Shown here: piece after piece, positions 8,363-16,820 of the stretch
Numbering within the stretch: the stretch's first letter is position 1
How the letters are laid out: each line of letters begins with the position of its first letter
Assembly: GCA_964617875.1 (NCBI GenBank)
Contig: CAZUAI010000012.1
Span: 1 to 64,000, forward strand
Origin: CAZMVY01 sp964617875
GTDB lineage: Bacteria; Planctomycetota; Phycisphaerae; UBA1845; PWPN01
Direction: 5' to 3'
Length of the DNA: 64,000 nt
Notes under the pieces: generated by a model
What the model was told of the DNA's origin: nothing
What the model saw: the letters and a program-made list of their open reading frames with translations, nothing else
The model's database searches: none
Translations under genes and position numbers: made by a program

Positions 8363-9487
8363 TCAAGCCCCGGCCATGGCGCGCAGGATCTCGCAACCCC
8401 TCTCGAGCGTCGCCTGCCGGGCCGCGTAGCTGAGGCGGAAATGCGTGTCGCGTTCGCTGAAGACGTTGCCGGGAATGATCAGCACGTTCCGCGCGATGGC
8501 GTCCTCCACGAAGCGGGCGCCGTCGGGATAGCCGGCGGGTACCTTCGGAAAGAAGTAGAAGCCGCCGCCGGGCCGCGTCACCTCGTAGTGGTCCTTCAGC
8601 GCGTTGTAGACGAAATCGCGACGACGCCGGAACTCGTTGACGTGCTCCGTGATCGCCGTGTCCATCGCGACGACGCCGGCGTACTGGACCATGCTGGGGG
8701 CGCAGACAAAGGTGTACTGCTGGAGCTTTGTCATCGCGTCGATCAGCGGTTTCGGTCCGGCGGCGTAGCCGAGCCGCCAGCCGGTCATGCCCGCCGACTT
8801 GCCGAAACCGCGAAGCAGGATCGTCCGCCCGAAAGCGTGGGAGCAGATGCTCGGGCACGGTCCGTCGTAGCAGAGCGCCTTGTAGATCTCGTCGCTGATG
8901 ATCAGCAGGTTGTGGCGCTCGGCAATCTCGGCGGCCTGTTTCAGTTCTTCATCGGGGATCACGACACCGGTCGGATTCGACGGCGAGGCCACGACCAGCA
9001 CCTTCGACCGCGGCGTGATGGCGGCCTCGATGCGATCCGCGCGAAGCCGGAAGTCCGGGTACGTGTCCACGAACACGGGCACCCCGCCGAGCAGACGCAC
9101 CGCGTGCTTGTAAATGACGAAGTACGGGTCCGGGATGATCACCTCGTCGCCCGGATTGAGCAGCACCATCAGCGCGAGCTGAATGCCGCCGCTGACGCCC
9201 GACGTCACCAGCACGCCCTTTCCCTCGAGCGAGCCGAACTCCTGCGTCAACGCCGCGTCGATGCGCTCGCGCAGAGCGGGGATGCCCTGCGTGACCGTGT
9301 AGCCGTTGCGGCCGGCGCGGATCGCCTCGATGGCGGCGGTCTTGACCGGCTCGGGGACGTCGAAGTCCGGCTGCCCGATCGAGAGGTTGATCGGGTCGGT
9401 AAGCTTCGCGCCGAGGTCGAACACCTTCCGAATGCCGGAGGCGTCCACCGCGTTGCATCGCTGCGAGATGAACTGGTCCATGGACAT
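8363..9487 (-). CDS. pyridoxal-phosphate aminotransferase, class I/II
   Basis: A 374-residue fold-type I aminotransferase resembling the AspC/aromatic transaminase group. The Schiff-base lysine is K230 in GFGKSAGMTGWRLGY. Other family marks are NLSIGQPDFDVP, the YTVTQGIPALRERI segment, SPSNPTGVV with the phosphate-contacting asparagine, ISDEIYKAL, and the late arginine in HFRLSYA that binds the substrate carboxylate. The substrate cannot be fixed from sequence; aspartate or a related amino acid is likely. It lies 48 bp downstream of the small basic protein gene and 32 bp before the GHL10 gene, so probably cotranscribed. Confidence 0.93.
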   Translation of the reverse strand: MSMDQFISQRCNAVDASGIRKVFDLGAKLTDPINLSIGQPDFDVPEPVKTAAIEAIRAGRNGYTVTQGIPALRERIDAALTQEFGSLEGKGVLVTSGVSGGIQLALMVLLNPGDEVIIPDPYFVIYKHAVRLLGGVPVFVDTYPDFRLRADRIEAAITPRSKVLVVASPSNPTGVVIPDEELKQAAEIAERHNLLIISDEIYKALCYDGPCPSICSHAFGRTILLRGFGKSAGMTGWRLGYAAGPKPLIDAMTKLQQYTFVCAPSMVQYAGVVAMDTAITEHVNEFRRRRDFVYNALKDHYEVTRPGGGFYFFPKVPAGYPDGARFVEDAIARNVLIIPGNVFSERDTHFRLSYAARQATLERGCEILRAMAGA

Positions 9488-9535
9488 GGCGTCGCGGGCC
9501 CGACTCGAACGCCGGCAACGGGCCGGCCGGGGACG

Positions 9536-9841
9536 TTACTTCTTGTCTTTGCCCTTGGCGTCTTTCGCCTTGGCGTCCTTGGCGGGGGCCGCCGCCGGAG
9601 TCGCCGCCGCGGCGCCGGCCGCCGGCGCCCCTGGAGCCGCCTCGGCGGTTTCGGCCGCCGCCTTCTTGGTCTTGACGGCAACGACCGCCTTGCGATGCGC
9701 GACCTTCGGAAGCCCGAACACGCTCCGCCCGTCCTCCCACTTCTCCTGGTCCTTCAGGCTCTTGATGCGTTCCGCACGCGACAACACGTTGCGGTGACGC
9801 TCCAGGGCATTCTTGGCCTTCAACGATCGATGCACTGACAT
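9536..9841 (-). CDS. PVC-type small basic protein
   Basis: A 101-residue protein. The first 55 residues, starting MSVHRSLKAKNALERHRNVL and including RAERI, EKWEDG and SVFGLPKV, match what I know of the small basic protein family restricted mainly to planctomycetes, verrucomicrobia and chlamydiae. The function of that family is unknown. The C-terminal 45 residues are a low-complexity Ala/Pro/Lys tail ending in repeats of KDAK, unlike the compact family form. I chose the ATG at 9839-9841 over one three codons upstream because AGGAG sits about 9 nt before it. It lies 23 bp after the SPOR-like gene and before the aminotransferase. Confidence 0.82.
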   Translation of the reverse strand: MSVHRSLKAKNALERHRNVLSRAERIKSLKDQEKWEDGRSVFGLPKVAHRKAVVAVKTKKAAAETAEAAPGAPAAGAAAATPAAAPAKDAKAKDAKGKDKK

Positions 9842-9864
9842 TCTCTGCAACTCCTGTGCCCCGG

Positions 9865-10842
9865 CTACTTGCCGGGTCTCTGAAGGTTCTTGGGCTCGTA
9901 CCTTCGCCGTTCGACACTGAACATATAGCCCTGCTTCGCGTAGAGCGTCCCCAGGTGCCTGATCTTCGCGACCAGCTCATCCAGTCCCGCCCGCTCATCA
10001 GGCATCTTGAAACCTTGCGTCGTCCACAGCTCGTACCCGGTCCCGTTCTCCATCGGGTAAATGGCCGTCGGAACCTGTTGCTCGGCAAGCCACTTCTGCG
10101 CCGCTTCCGCATGTTGCCGTGCCATCTCGACCGACTTCACGCTCGGCAGCCTGGTGTGGAAACGCTCGATGACGATGTAGTTCAGGCCGCGCATCCGGGC
10201 CGCCGGCGGCGCGCCCTCCGCGGCGGTCTCTGACGCGGGCTTCTCGGCGGACCGGGGTGCCAATGCCGCGGTAACCGATCGCGCCGGAACCGGGGGCGCC
10301 TCCGGCGAGGACGATTCCGCCGTCCGCACATTCAGCACGCTCGAGTCGGGTTCGCCCCGTCGCACAGCCGCGGCATCGAGGCCCGGCTCAAGCCCCGGCG
10401 CGGCGGCGATCCCCGCGGCGGGCACGGCATGCGAACCGGCCCGTCTCCCGATCTGATAGCAGCAAAGCAGCGCCAGGAGCAGGACGCCGGCCGCCACAAC
10501 CGCCCCGACGGGCGTCAGCGACACCTCGAAACGTCCACCGGTGAAGCGCACATACCGGCCGAACCGCCATTCGCCCGTCAACGCCACGATCGATTCCGCA
10601 GGGGCCTCTGACGGCGAGGAAAACGCCGGGGCTTCGGCCGGGGCCGCCACCGGGGCCGGCCCCGCCGGCGGCACGTCCGATACGTGCGGCGGCGGCGCCG
10701 GCTTTCTCTCCGCCGACGGCCGGGAGGCATCCTGGCGACCCAGCCCCTTCCACCATCGGGGGGCGGGCATCCCGCCGCGCGCGGCCTGTCCCTGCTGCTG
10801 AAGCATCTCGAACAGGGCCGGCGCACGTTTCGACTTCGCCAC
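9865..10842 (-). CDS. single-pass membrane protein with SPOR-like C-terminus
   Basis: A 325-residue protein of uncertain role. A Pro/Ala-rich cytoplasmic N-terminal part (to about residue 105) is followed by one membrane helix (AVVAAGVLLLALLCCYQIG, about 112-132), a low-complexity linker, and a C-terminal globular part from about residue 225. That part (NYIVIERF, AEAAQKWLAEQQVPTAIYP, YELWTTQGF) has the size and alternating pattern of a SPOR domain, which binds denuded septal peptidoglycan; this is inference. Genes of this layout sit next to the small basic protein gene here, with 23 bp between them, which suggests a shared transcript. Confidence 0.7.
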   Translation of the reverse strand: MAKSKRAPALFEMLQQQGQAARGGMPAPRWWKGLGRQDASRPSAERKPAPPPHVSDVPPAGPAPVAAPAEAPAFSSPSEAPAESIVALTGEWRFGRYVRFTGGRFEVSLTPVGAVVAAGVLLLALLCCYQIGRRAGSHAVPAAGIAAAPGLEPGLDAAAVRRGEPDSSVLNVRTAESSSPEAPPVPARSVTAALAPRSAEKPASETAAEGAPPAARMRGLNYIVIERFHTRLPSVKSVEMARQHAEAAQKWLAEQQVPTAIYPMENGTGYELWTTQGFKMPDERAGLDELVAKIRHLGTLYAKQGYMFSVERRRYEPKNLQRPGK

Positions 10843-10972
10843 GTCTCGTAACCTCGGTTCGCCGGGCGTGCCACCCCGAGCCGCTCCGCGAACCCATTAA
10901 GGATAGCAGTTTTCGCCCCCCATGCAAGAGAAGCGACCCACGCGCATGGCCGGCGGGGCGGCACTCGGGGCA

Positions 10973-11656
10973 TTACGCCCGAGAGGCGGCGGGCGGGACG
11001 AGTTCGTCGGCCGCGGCAGCCACGGCATCCAGCAGGGACAGCAGGATCCGGTCGTTCTGCTCCGACGGCGTCGCGCTGCTCGCGACCATCAGCACCGACT
11101 CGCCGGCCTCCCACACCCAATCCGCCGGGAACCGCCGAATGACCTCCAGCAAGCGGGTCGTCGCCGGCGCGGACGCCGCGGACGGCCGGCGGACGTAGAG
11201 CCGATGGGAGCCGGCACCCTGACCGGCAGCCGCCTCCGGCGTCGCCGGAACGAACGACATGCAGCCCATCGGCGTCCGCAAGACGGCCGGCTCCTCCTTC
11301 TCCATCCGCCCCGGCAGGCAAAGCGCCTCGACGCCCAGCGGCAACTCAATCGCGGCGATGCACCGGCGGAACGCAACCCGATCGCCGCCGAAGCCGATGT
11401 CGCATTGCTCACAGAACCCGACCCAGGGCCGCGCTTCGTGCGTTCCGAAAAACGTGTTCCAGGCCCGGCGCGAGTGCCCGACCCCCATCAGGGCCAACCC
11501 GCGATAGCGACGGTGGGCGTCCAGGTAGTCGTGGCGACTGAACTGCAGCCGCCGCTCCCGTGCGCCGTCGCGCAGGCGTGATGCCCGACGCTCCTGGCGC
11601 CACCAGCCATACGCAACCAGGAACACGGCGACAATCGCGAACGGGAGGTAGACCAC
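10973..11656 (-). CDS. conserved membrane-anchored protein of unknown function
   Basis: A 227-residue product beginning with GTG. One hydrophobic segment at the very N-terminus (YLPFAIVAVFLVAYGWW) would anchor it; the rest looks cytosolic, with a CEQCDIGFGGDRVAFRR segment and a C-terminal helix. I do not recognise the family. It is divergent from the small gene at 11722 with 65 bp between them. Coding is supported by the long frame without better competitors and the sensible membrane segment. Confidence 0.6.
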   Translation of the reverse strand: MVYLPFAIVAVFLVAYGWWRQERRASRLRDGARERRLQFSRHDYLDAHRRYRGLALMGVGHSRRAWNTFFGTHEARPWVGFCEQCDIGFGGDRVAFRRCIAAIELPLGVEALCLPGRMEKEEPAVLRTPMGCMSFVPATPEAAAGQGAGSHRLYVRRPSAASAPATTRLLEVIRRFPADWVWEAGESVLMVASSATPSEQNDRILLSLLDAVAAAADELVPPAASRA

Positions 11657-11681
11657 GTGTCACTCGCCCGGACCAACCCGC

Positions 11682-11711
11682 TTGACCCCGGAAACGACGC
11701 GGACGTACTAT
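11682..11711 (+). promoter_or_regulatory. promoter of the small conserved gene
   Basis: TTGACC (11682-11687), 18 bp spacer, TACTAT (11706-11711). The -10 box ends 10 nt before the ATG at 11722 and there is no ribosome binding site between them. Confidence 0.6.
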
Positions 11712-11721
11712 ACGGCCCTCG

Positions 11722-12012
11722 ATGACCCTCGACAAACAGACGAACGACTCGCCCATGCACGAACTCCTCAACCGCGTGGTGGTCCTGGACACCGCGGGGC
11801 CCGTGGTGTACGTGGGCACGCTCCGCTCGGTCGCCCAGGACGGCTTCTGGCTCGACGACGCGGACGCGCACAACTGCGATGAAGGCCACGCGCCCAAGGA
11901 GCAGTACGTCGTGGAATCGCGGGCCGAAGGAGTCCGCGCGAACCGCCGGCGGGTCTTCGTGCTGCGTCACGCCGTCATCAGCCTCTCCGCGCTGGACGAC
12001 GTGGTGGGATAG
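11722..12012 (+). CDS. small conserved planctomycete-type protein, function unknown
   Basis: A 96-residue acidic protein with the pattern NRVVVLDTAGPVVYVGTLRS, DDADAHN and KEQYVVESRAEGVRANRRRVFVLRHAVISLSALDDV. I recall similar short proteins in planctomycete genomes, but no function. The strand-rich pattern could fit a small barrel fold such as LSm, which is only a guess. The start is ATG 11722, placed 10 nt after a promoter -10 box; an ATG 11 codons later (11755) is the alternative. Convergent with the PDZ protein gene. Confidence 0.72.
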   Translation: MTLDKQTNDSPMHELLNRVVVLDTAGPVVYVGTLRSVAQDGFWLDDADAHNCDEGHAPKEQYVVESRAEGVRANRRRVFVLRHAVISLSALDDVVG

Positions 12013-12123
12013 ATCCGTCGTCGCCTGCGGCGGCGGCCGCGGAACGAGAAGACCCCGCAGAACACAGACGCGGCTCACGCGACCAAGCGAAGCCGACTTC
12101 CGCGCCGAATGTTCCCAATGTCG

Positions 12124-14499
12124 TCAACGCGGCTGGGACGCCGCCGGAACCGGAACGGATGCGGGCCGGGTGGCGGGCGTCGCCGGGGCCGATGTCGTGG
12201 CGGCCGCAGGCGGCGACGGAATGGTTGTCGGCGGAACGACGGACGTGCTCGCCGGCGCCGTGGCGGGCCTCGTGATCGGCGCGGAGGCCGGGGCACTGGC
12301 GGCAACGGGCACGGCCCGCAGCACGACCCGGGCGCTGAAGCGATCCGGCGCGCTGCACCGCACGCTGTAGGAGGCGGCGGCAAACGGCTGCAGCAGCTTG
12401 CTGATCTGCCGTATCGCGCCGACGGGGTCAAACGCCGGCGGGTCCTCCGGCAACGGGATCTCGACGTCGGTCTCGCTCCCCGCCCGCTCGACGGTCAGCG
12501 TGATGGCCCGCGCCCTCTTGCGATTGGCCACGAGCTGCTTGAGGCTCGCACGCGGATTGTTCGGATCGAGCGGCACGCCGTCGGCCTTGAGGATGCGGTC
12601 GCCGGCCTGCAGCTTGCCATGCGCCGGCGAACCCGGAAACGTGCTGACGACGATCACGTCGGTCGGCCGCGTGGCCGCCATGCCGAACCCGAGGCTGGCA
12701 CGCCCGGCCTGTTGCCGCTGACGAATCTGCCACCACTCCGGCTTGAGCACGTCGGGGCTGCTCTTCGCCAGGTAGGCCAGCCAGCCCTGGAACATCGCGG
12801 CCACATCCGCCGGCTGCGCCAGCAGAATGGCATCGGCACCGGCCGGGGCCGCGATGAGCGGACCGGCGGCCGCGATCTTCGAACCGAGCGTCGGCACGCA
12901 GCCCGCACGGGCCCGCAGGATCTGCCGGATGTGATCGCTGTGCGTGGATACGATGATGTCGCGGTCCGTCACCGTCCAGCTCAGCCCGATCGTGTGCGCG
13001 TAGGGGCATCCCGTCTGCGTGCGGAAGAACTCGCCCAGGTTCAGTTCGGAAATCGTCGTGTTTTCGAACGGCACCTTCCGGACCCGCACGGGCTCCTTGA
13101 GCTTCGTCTGGAGGCCCGGAAAGTTGACGATCGACGCCACCGACTCGCCGACCAGATCGAGCGCCTGCGCCACCGGCGCCGGGTGGTTCGCCGCAACGAT
13201 CAGGCCCAGGGCCGGCAGATCAAACCCGGCCTTCACGGTCTGCTCCGCCGCCGGAATGACCCCGAGCAGAACGATCGTATCCAGCCCCAGGTGCGCCAGC
13301 AGGCCGTCGCCAAGCGAGGTCCCGGCCGCCTTCATCCGCATGTCCACGTACGCCAGGTAGAGCGAAAGGACGCTGGGCTCCGCTTCGCTCAGGGCTCGAT
13401 AGTGCGAGGCCAGGTTGATGGCCTGCGCCCATGCGGCCAGCGTCGTCGCGGGCAGTGCGTTGAGCACGGCCACGTTCGCATCCTGAAGGTGCTGCGGCGC
13501 CGGCTGATCCAGTTGTCCCTGAATCGCCAGCGAAAGCACCCGCCCATCCACCGACAGAGCGGCCGCCCCGCGCACCAGCGTCGGCCACGAAGCCGGCCAC
13601 CACCGCTGCGGAAACCTCCGGGCCGGCTGTGTGGCGGCGGACCGCGTGGCGGCCGGATGTGTTGCGGGCGGCGTGGCCGGGGCGCTTGCCGTGGCGGGCC
13701 GCGTGTCGGCGGCGGTCGTTGTCGGAGCACTTGCGGGGACCGGCTGCGTGGCCGGGGGCGGATCCGCGTCGGCGAAGTACAGGATCGCCCGGTGCGGCCC
13801 GGCGCCGACCGCCGCCAGTTCCCGCCGGAACCGTTCGTCGCTCTCCAGGGATGCCGCCGCTCCTCCCGCCAGCAATTGCAGCGACCGCTCATAGGGAGAT
13901 GCCGGCCCCAGCCGCTGCCCCAGCACGAACACATGGCCGTTCGTCGCCAGGCAATGGCCGTGAGCATCCAGCGTGTATTGCCGCGCCTGGCCGACCGGCT
14001 CCGGCGCGAGCTTGCGTCTGCCGAGCGCGTCTTCGATCGGCTTGATGTCCTCGGGCGCCGCCAGCAACACGCCATGAGCGAGGTCCGCCCAGTTCGGCAA
14101 GGCGACGGCGGCCTGCCGCCCGAACAACACCCGCCGTGCCTCGACGGGGTCGTTGATACCCAGGATCTCGGCGAGGGGCATCAGGGCGGCGTCGCCGCTG
14201 CCCGGCTGGTCGGCCCGACCGATCAGCAGCGAGGACAGGGCCGTGCCCCAGTCGCTTTGCGACCATTCCTCTTCGAGCTTCCGCATCTCGCGGATCTCCG
14301 CGAAGACGGTCATGCCCGAGGGCGCATATCGTGCAAGCGAAGGCAGCGACGCGGGGCTTGTCGCGGGCCCGTCGGCCGCGCCGACACCCGGCATGACGGC
14401 CATCAGCACGGCCGAAGCGAGCAGCCGCGCCCGCCGTTGACGAGGCGTCACACCAGGATTCGTTTCCGCGCGAGAAAAGCTGAGGGTGTGTACAATCAC
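12124..14499 (-). CDS. exported DUF3352-like protein with C-terminal PDZ domain
   Basis: A 791-residue protein with a signal-like hydrophobic stretch at about 28-43 (ASAVLMAVMPGVGA). The long middle resembles DUF3352-type exported proteins of planctomycetes (PSGMTVFAEIREMRKLEEEW, VLLAAPEDIKPIEDALG, ALSVDGRVLSLAIQGQL), interrupted by an Ala/Thr/Pro-rich tract near 245-300. A PDZ-like module at about 605-690 shows VVSTFPGSPAHGKLQAGDRILKADG. The tail is low complexity. It starts 28 bp after the anti-sigma gene, so it is probably the third gene of that operon and a likely envelope-stress effector or sensor. No protease active site is visible. Confidence 0.75.
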   Translation of the reverse strand: MIVHTLSFSRAETNPGVTPRQRRARLLASAVLMAVMPGVGAADGPATSPASLPSLARYAPSGMTVFAEIREMRKLEEEWSQSDWGTALSSLLIGRADQPGSGDAALMPLAEILGINDPVEARRVLFGRQAAVALPNWADLAHGVLLAAPEDIKPIEDALGRRKLAPEPVGQARQYTLDAHGHCLATNGHVFVLGQRLGPASPYERSLQLLAGGAAASLESDERFRRELAAVGAGPHRAILYFADADPPPATQPVPASAPTTTAADTRPATASAPATPPATHPAATRSAATQPARRFPQRWWPASWPTLVRGAAALSVDGRVLSLAIQGQLDQPAPQHLQDANVAVLNALPATTLAAWAQAINLASHYRALSEAEPSVLSLYLAYVDMRMKAAGTSLGDGLLAHLGLDTIVLLGVIPAAEQTVKAGFDLPALGLIVAANHPAPVAQALDLVGESVASIVNFPGLQTKLKEPVRVRKVPFENTTISELNLGEFFRTQTGCPYAHTIGLSWTVTDRDIIVSTHSDHIRQILRARAGCVPTLGSKIAAAGPLIAAPAGADAILLAQPADVAAMFQGWLAYLAKSSPDVLKPEWWQIRQRQQAGRASLGFGMAATRPTDVIVVSTFPGSPAHGKLQAGDRILKADGVPLDPNNPRASLKQLVANRKRARAITLTVERAGSETDVEIPLPEDPPAFDPVGAIRQISKLLQPFAAASYSVRCSAPDRFSARVVLRAVPVAASAPASAPITRPATAPASTSVVPPTTIPSPPAAATTSAPATPATRPASVPVPAASQPR

Positions 14500-14527
14500 G
14501 AGCGCCGCCGGCCGGCCGACCTTCGTC

Positions 14528-15289
14528 CTACATCACGTCAATGGGTTGTCCCGCGTCGGTCGGTTCCGGTTGCTCGGTATGTTCCGCAGGGGTCCGCTCG
14601 GTGTCAAACCGCAGATCGCTCGACTCGTCATTGGTGATTCGCGTCTCCCGGGCGGCCTGATCCGACTGCTCGGCCGCGAACAGAACCTCCGGCGGCGCGA
14701 TTCGGACCCGCACGAACTCGGCCAGTTGCGAGGCGTTCTGCTGGGCCTGACCCAGGGCCGTATTCGCCCCGTCCATCGCGGGGCGGAGCCAGACGAGCCA
14801 TCCCTTCAGCACCTCTTCCTGAGAGAGCGGGCGGGTCTCATCGAGGGCCTTCTTCTCGGCCGCCGTCAGAACCCGGCCGGAGTTCTCGAGCACGTTCTGC
14901 ATCACCGAACCCGGCAGCTTCTCACTGCGAGCCGCGATCGCCGTCGGCCCGTGCCGGGCGGGCTCGAACCACGCCATGAACGCAAAGACGAGCACCGCCG
15001 CCGCCGCCAGCGGCGACCCGGCGTAAACCGCGATGCGACGCCATCGGTAGACCGGCACCGGCTTGCGGTCGGCGAAGGCGACCATCAGGCGGTCGGTGAA
15101 ATCCGCATGAAGCGTCGGCTCGCGACGGTCCGTGCGGATGACGTCGGCGCAGGCCTCGAGGATTGCCAGCTGGTGCGAGCAATCCGGGCAGGCCAGCCGA
15201 TGCGCGTGCAGCTCCGCTCGCAACCCGGGCGAGAGTTCGCCGTCAAGGTACGAATCGAAGAGATGGCGGGCGTGTCGACAGGAGATCAT
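14528..15289 (-). CDS. zinc-finger anti-sigma factor
   Basis: A 253-residue single-pass membrane protein that should hold the neighbouring ECF sigma factor inactive. The N-terminal 50 residues form an anti-sigma zinc finger (CRHARHLFDSYLDGEL, then HAHRLACPDCS giving the H-x3-C-x2-C ligands). A membrane helix follows at about 88-105 (GSPLAAAAVLVFAFMAWF), and the rest would be outside the cytoplasm. The frame is open further upstream, but the ATG at 15287-15289 overlaps the sigma stop as ATGA, so translational coupling fixes the start. Confidence 0.88.
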   Translation of the reverse strand: MISCRHARHLFDSYLDGELSPGLRAELHAHRLACPDCSHQLAILEACADVIRTDRREPTLHADFTDRLMVAFADRKPVPVYRWRRIAVYAGSPLAAAAVLVFAFMAWFEPARHGPTAIAARSEKLPGSVMQNVLENSGRVLTAAEKKALDETRPLSQEEVLKGWLVWLRPAMDGANTALGQAQQNASQLAEFVRVRIAPPEVLFAAEQSDQAARETRITNDESSDLRFDTERTPAEHTEQPEPTDAGQPIDVM

Positions 15290-15915
15290 GAGGCACTTTC
15301 CCTTAAGACACTGACCTTGGACCAGTCGTCGGCCACATGAGACAATAGCGACCGCAGGCAAGCTCGGGCCCGATGCAGGTGGCTCTTGACCGTTGCGACG
15401 GGAATCTGCATCGTGTCGGAGATTTCCTGGCAGCTCTGCCCCTCACGATAATACAGGAGGACGGTTGCCCGTTGCGGGACGGACAACTCGTCCACGGCGT
15501 CCCAGATCTCGTTCTTGAGCCGGCGGGCATCTTCGCTTTCCGCCAGCTCCTGCGCCGGGTCCGGATCGGACGAGCGAAGCCCGCCCAGGTCCACCTCGCC
15601 GGTGACGGCGTGCTTTCGCCGGATCCAGTTGAGGCACAGCCGATACCCGATGGTGAACAACCAGGTGCTGAAGCGGAACTCGGACCGGAACGTATCGAGC
15701 GAGGAAAACGCCCGCATGAACGCGTCCTGGCAGATCTCCTCTGCATCGTGATGATCGCGAATGATTCGCCAGATGAACGCAAATAACCGGTCCTTGTGCG
15801 CATCCACGAGACGGCGCGCGGCATCCTCGTCCCCGGCACGAACCCGGGCGATCAGCCGTTTTTCGGCACGCCGTGTCAGACGTTCCGAACCGTCCTCCGT
15901 CGTGCGTGTCCACAT
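15286..15915 (-). CDS. ECF-family RNA polymerase sigma factor
   Basis: A 209-residue sigma70-family regulator. Region 2 is visible as LFAFIWRIIRDHHDAEEICQDAFMRAF and FRFSTWLFTIGYRLCLNWIRR; region 4 as LSVPQRATVLLYYREG, CQEISDTMQIPVATVKSHLHRARACL. It is followed directly by its anti-sigma gene (ATGA overlap) and then the PDZ protein gene. The start ATG 15913-15915 lies 10 nt after a TATAAT box; GGAG and GAGG also lie between the two. What it senses is unknown. Confidence 0.93.
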   Translation of the reverse strand: MWTRTTEDGSERLTRRAEKRLIARVRAGDEDAARRLVDAHKDRLFAFIWRIIRDHHDAEEICQDAFMRAFSSLDTFRSEFRFSTWLFTIGYRLCLNWIRRKHAVTGEVDLGGLRSSDPDPAQELAESEDARRLKNEIWDAVDELSVPQRATVLLYYREGQSCQEISDTMQIPVATVKSHLHRARACLRSLLSHVADDWSKVSVLRESAS

Positions 15916-15925
15916 ACCTCACTCC

Positions 15926-15931
15926 ATTATA
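15926..15931 (-). promoter_or_regulatory. -10 box of the ECF sigma operon
   Basis: A perfect TATAAT on the minus strand, ending 10 nt before the sigma start codon. No clear -35 hexamer at 16-18 bp, so it could depend on another sigma factor or be an isolated match. Confidence 0.4.
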
Positions 15932-16029
15932 CCAGACGCTCAAACCGCCGTTGCATCCGCAAGTTGCAGGGGCAGGAAATCTTCGTCATGGGCCTTTATC
16001 GGCAAATCGGGCGGATTACTTGCGGCCTA

Positions 16030-16058
16030 TTGACGAGCGTAACCTGTTGGCGCATAAT
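16030..16058 (+). promoter_or_regulatory. sigma70-like promoter of smpB
   Basis: TTGACG (16030-16035), 17 bp spacer, CATAAT (16053-16058). It lies about 140 bp upstream of smpB, giving an ordinary 5' leader that contains a ribosome binding site. Confidence 0.6.
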
Positions 16059-16200
16059 GGCTTATCGGCACACTGCGGCCGTGCCGGCAGTACCCCGGCG
16101 GGAAGAGCCGACCGTTGGCGACAAGGATCACGGCGTGCCGCGGCCGCATCGGCACCGCCGCGGCACGGCCCGGCCGGCGTCCACGACAGAAGGGATCGTT

Positions 16201-16668
16201 ATGGCCCGGAAAGCCCAACAACCTCAACGGCGGATCCTCAACAAGCGGGCGAGGCATGAGTACCACATCCTCGAAACGCACGAGGCCGGCGTCGTGCTCA
16301 GGGGCTCGGAGGTCAAGAGCCTGCGCGACGGCCGCGCCTCGCTGGAGGAGGCCTACGCCAGGATCACGGACGGCGAGGTCTTCCTCATCGGATGCAACAT
16401 CCAGATCTACCCCCCCGCCACCACCCGCAATCACGACCCCGTCCGCAACCGCAAGCTGCTTCTGCACCAGCGCGAGATCCGGAAGCTTCTCGCCAGGGTC
16501 ACGCAGCCCGGCTTCACCCTGATTCCGCTCAGCATCTTCTTCAATGAGAAGGGCCTGGCGAAGGTCGAACTCGCCCTCGTCCGCGGCAAGACCTACGCCG
16601 ACAAGCGCGAGGCGATCAAGAAGCGCGATCACCAGCGCGACATCGACCGGGCGATGCGACGACGGTGA
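16201..16668 (+). CDS. smpB: SsrA-binding protein SmpB
   Basis: A 155-residue protein that binds tmRNA and helps rescue stalled ribosomes. It shows the family core NKRARHEYHILETHEAGVVL, GSEVKSLRDGRASLEEAYARI, the IQIYPPATTRNHDPVRNRKLLLH segment and the basic tail GKTYADKREAIKKRDHQRDIDRAMRR. Length is normal. AGAAGGGA lies about 8 nt before the ATG. Frames extending upstream in phase are not needed. No tmRNA gene was recognised next to it. Confidence 0.96.
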   Translation: MARKAQQPQRRILNKRARHEYHILETHEAGVVLRGSEVKSLRDGRASLEEAYARITDGEVFLIGCNIQIYPPATTRNHDPVRNRKLLLHQREIRKLLARVTQPGFTLIPLSIFFNEKGLAKVELALVRGKTYADKREAIKKRDHQRDIDRAMRRR

Positions 16669-16820
16669 GTCGGATTCCCCGCTCCGCATCACGTGTCGGC
16701 ACTCCCAATCGCAAGGCGCAAGGCCGGTCGCTGTCGTTCATGCCATGCGTCCCCGGAGCCGCGTCCTGGCGCCGGAAGGAAATCGCGGTCAACACATGGC
16801 CCTTCGCCTTCCGCACGTTC

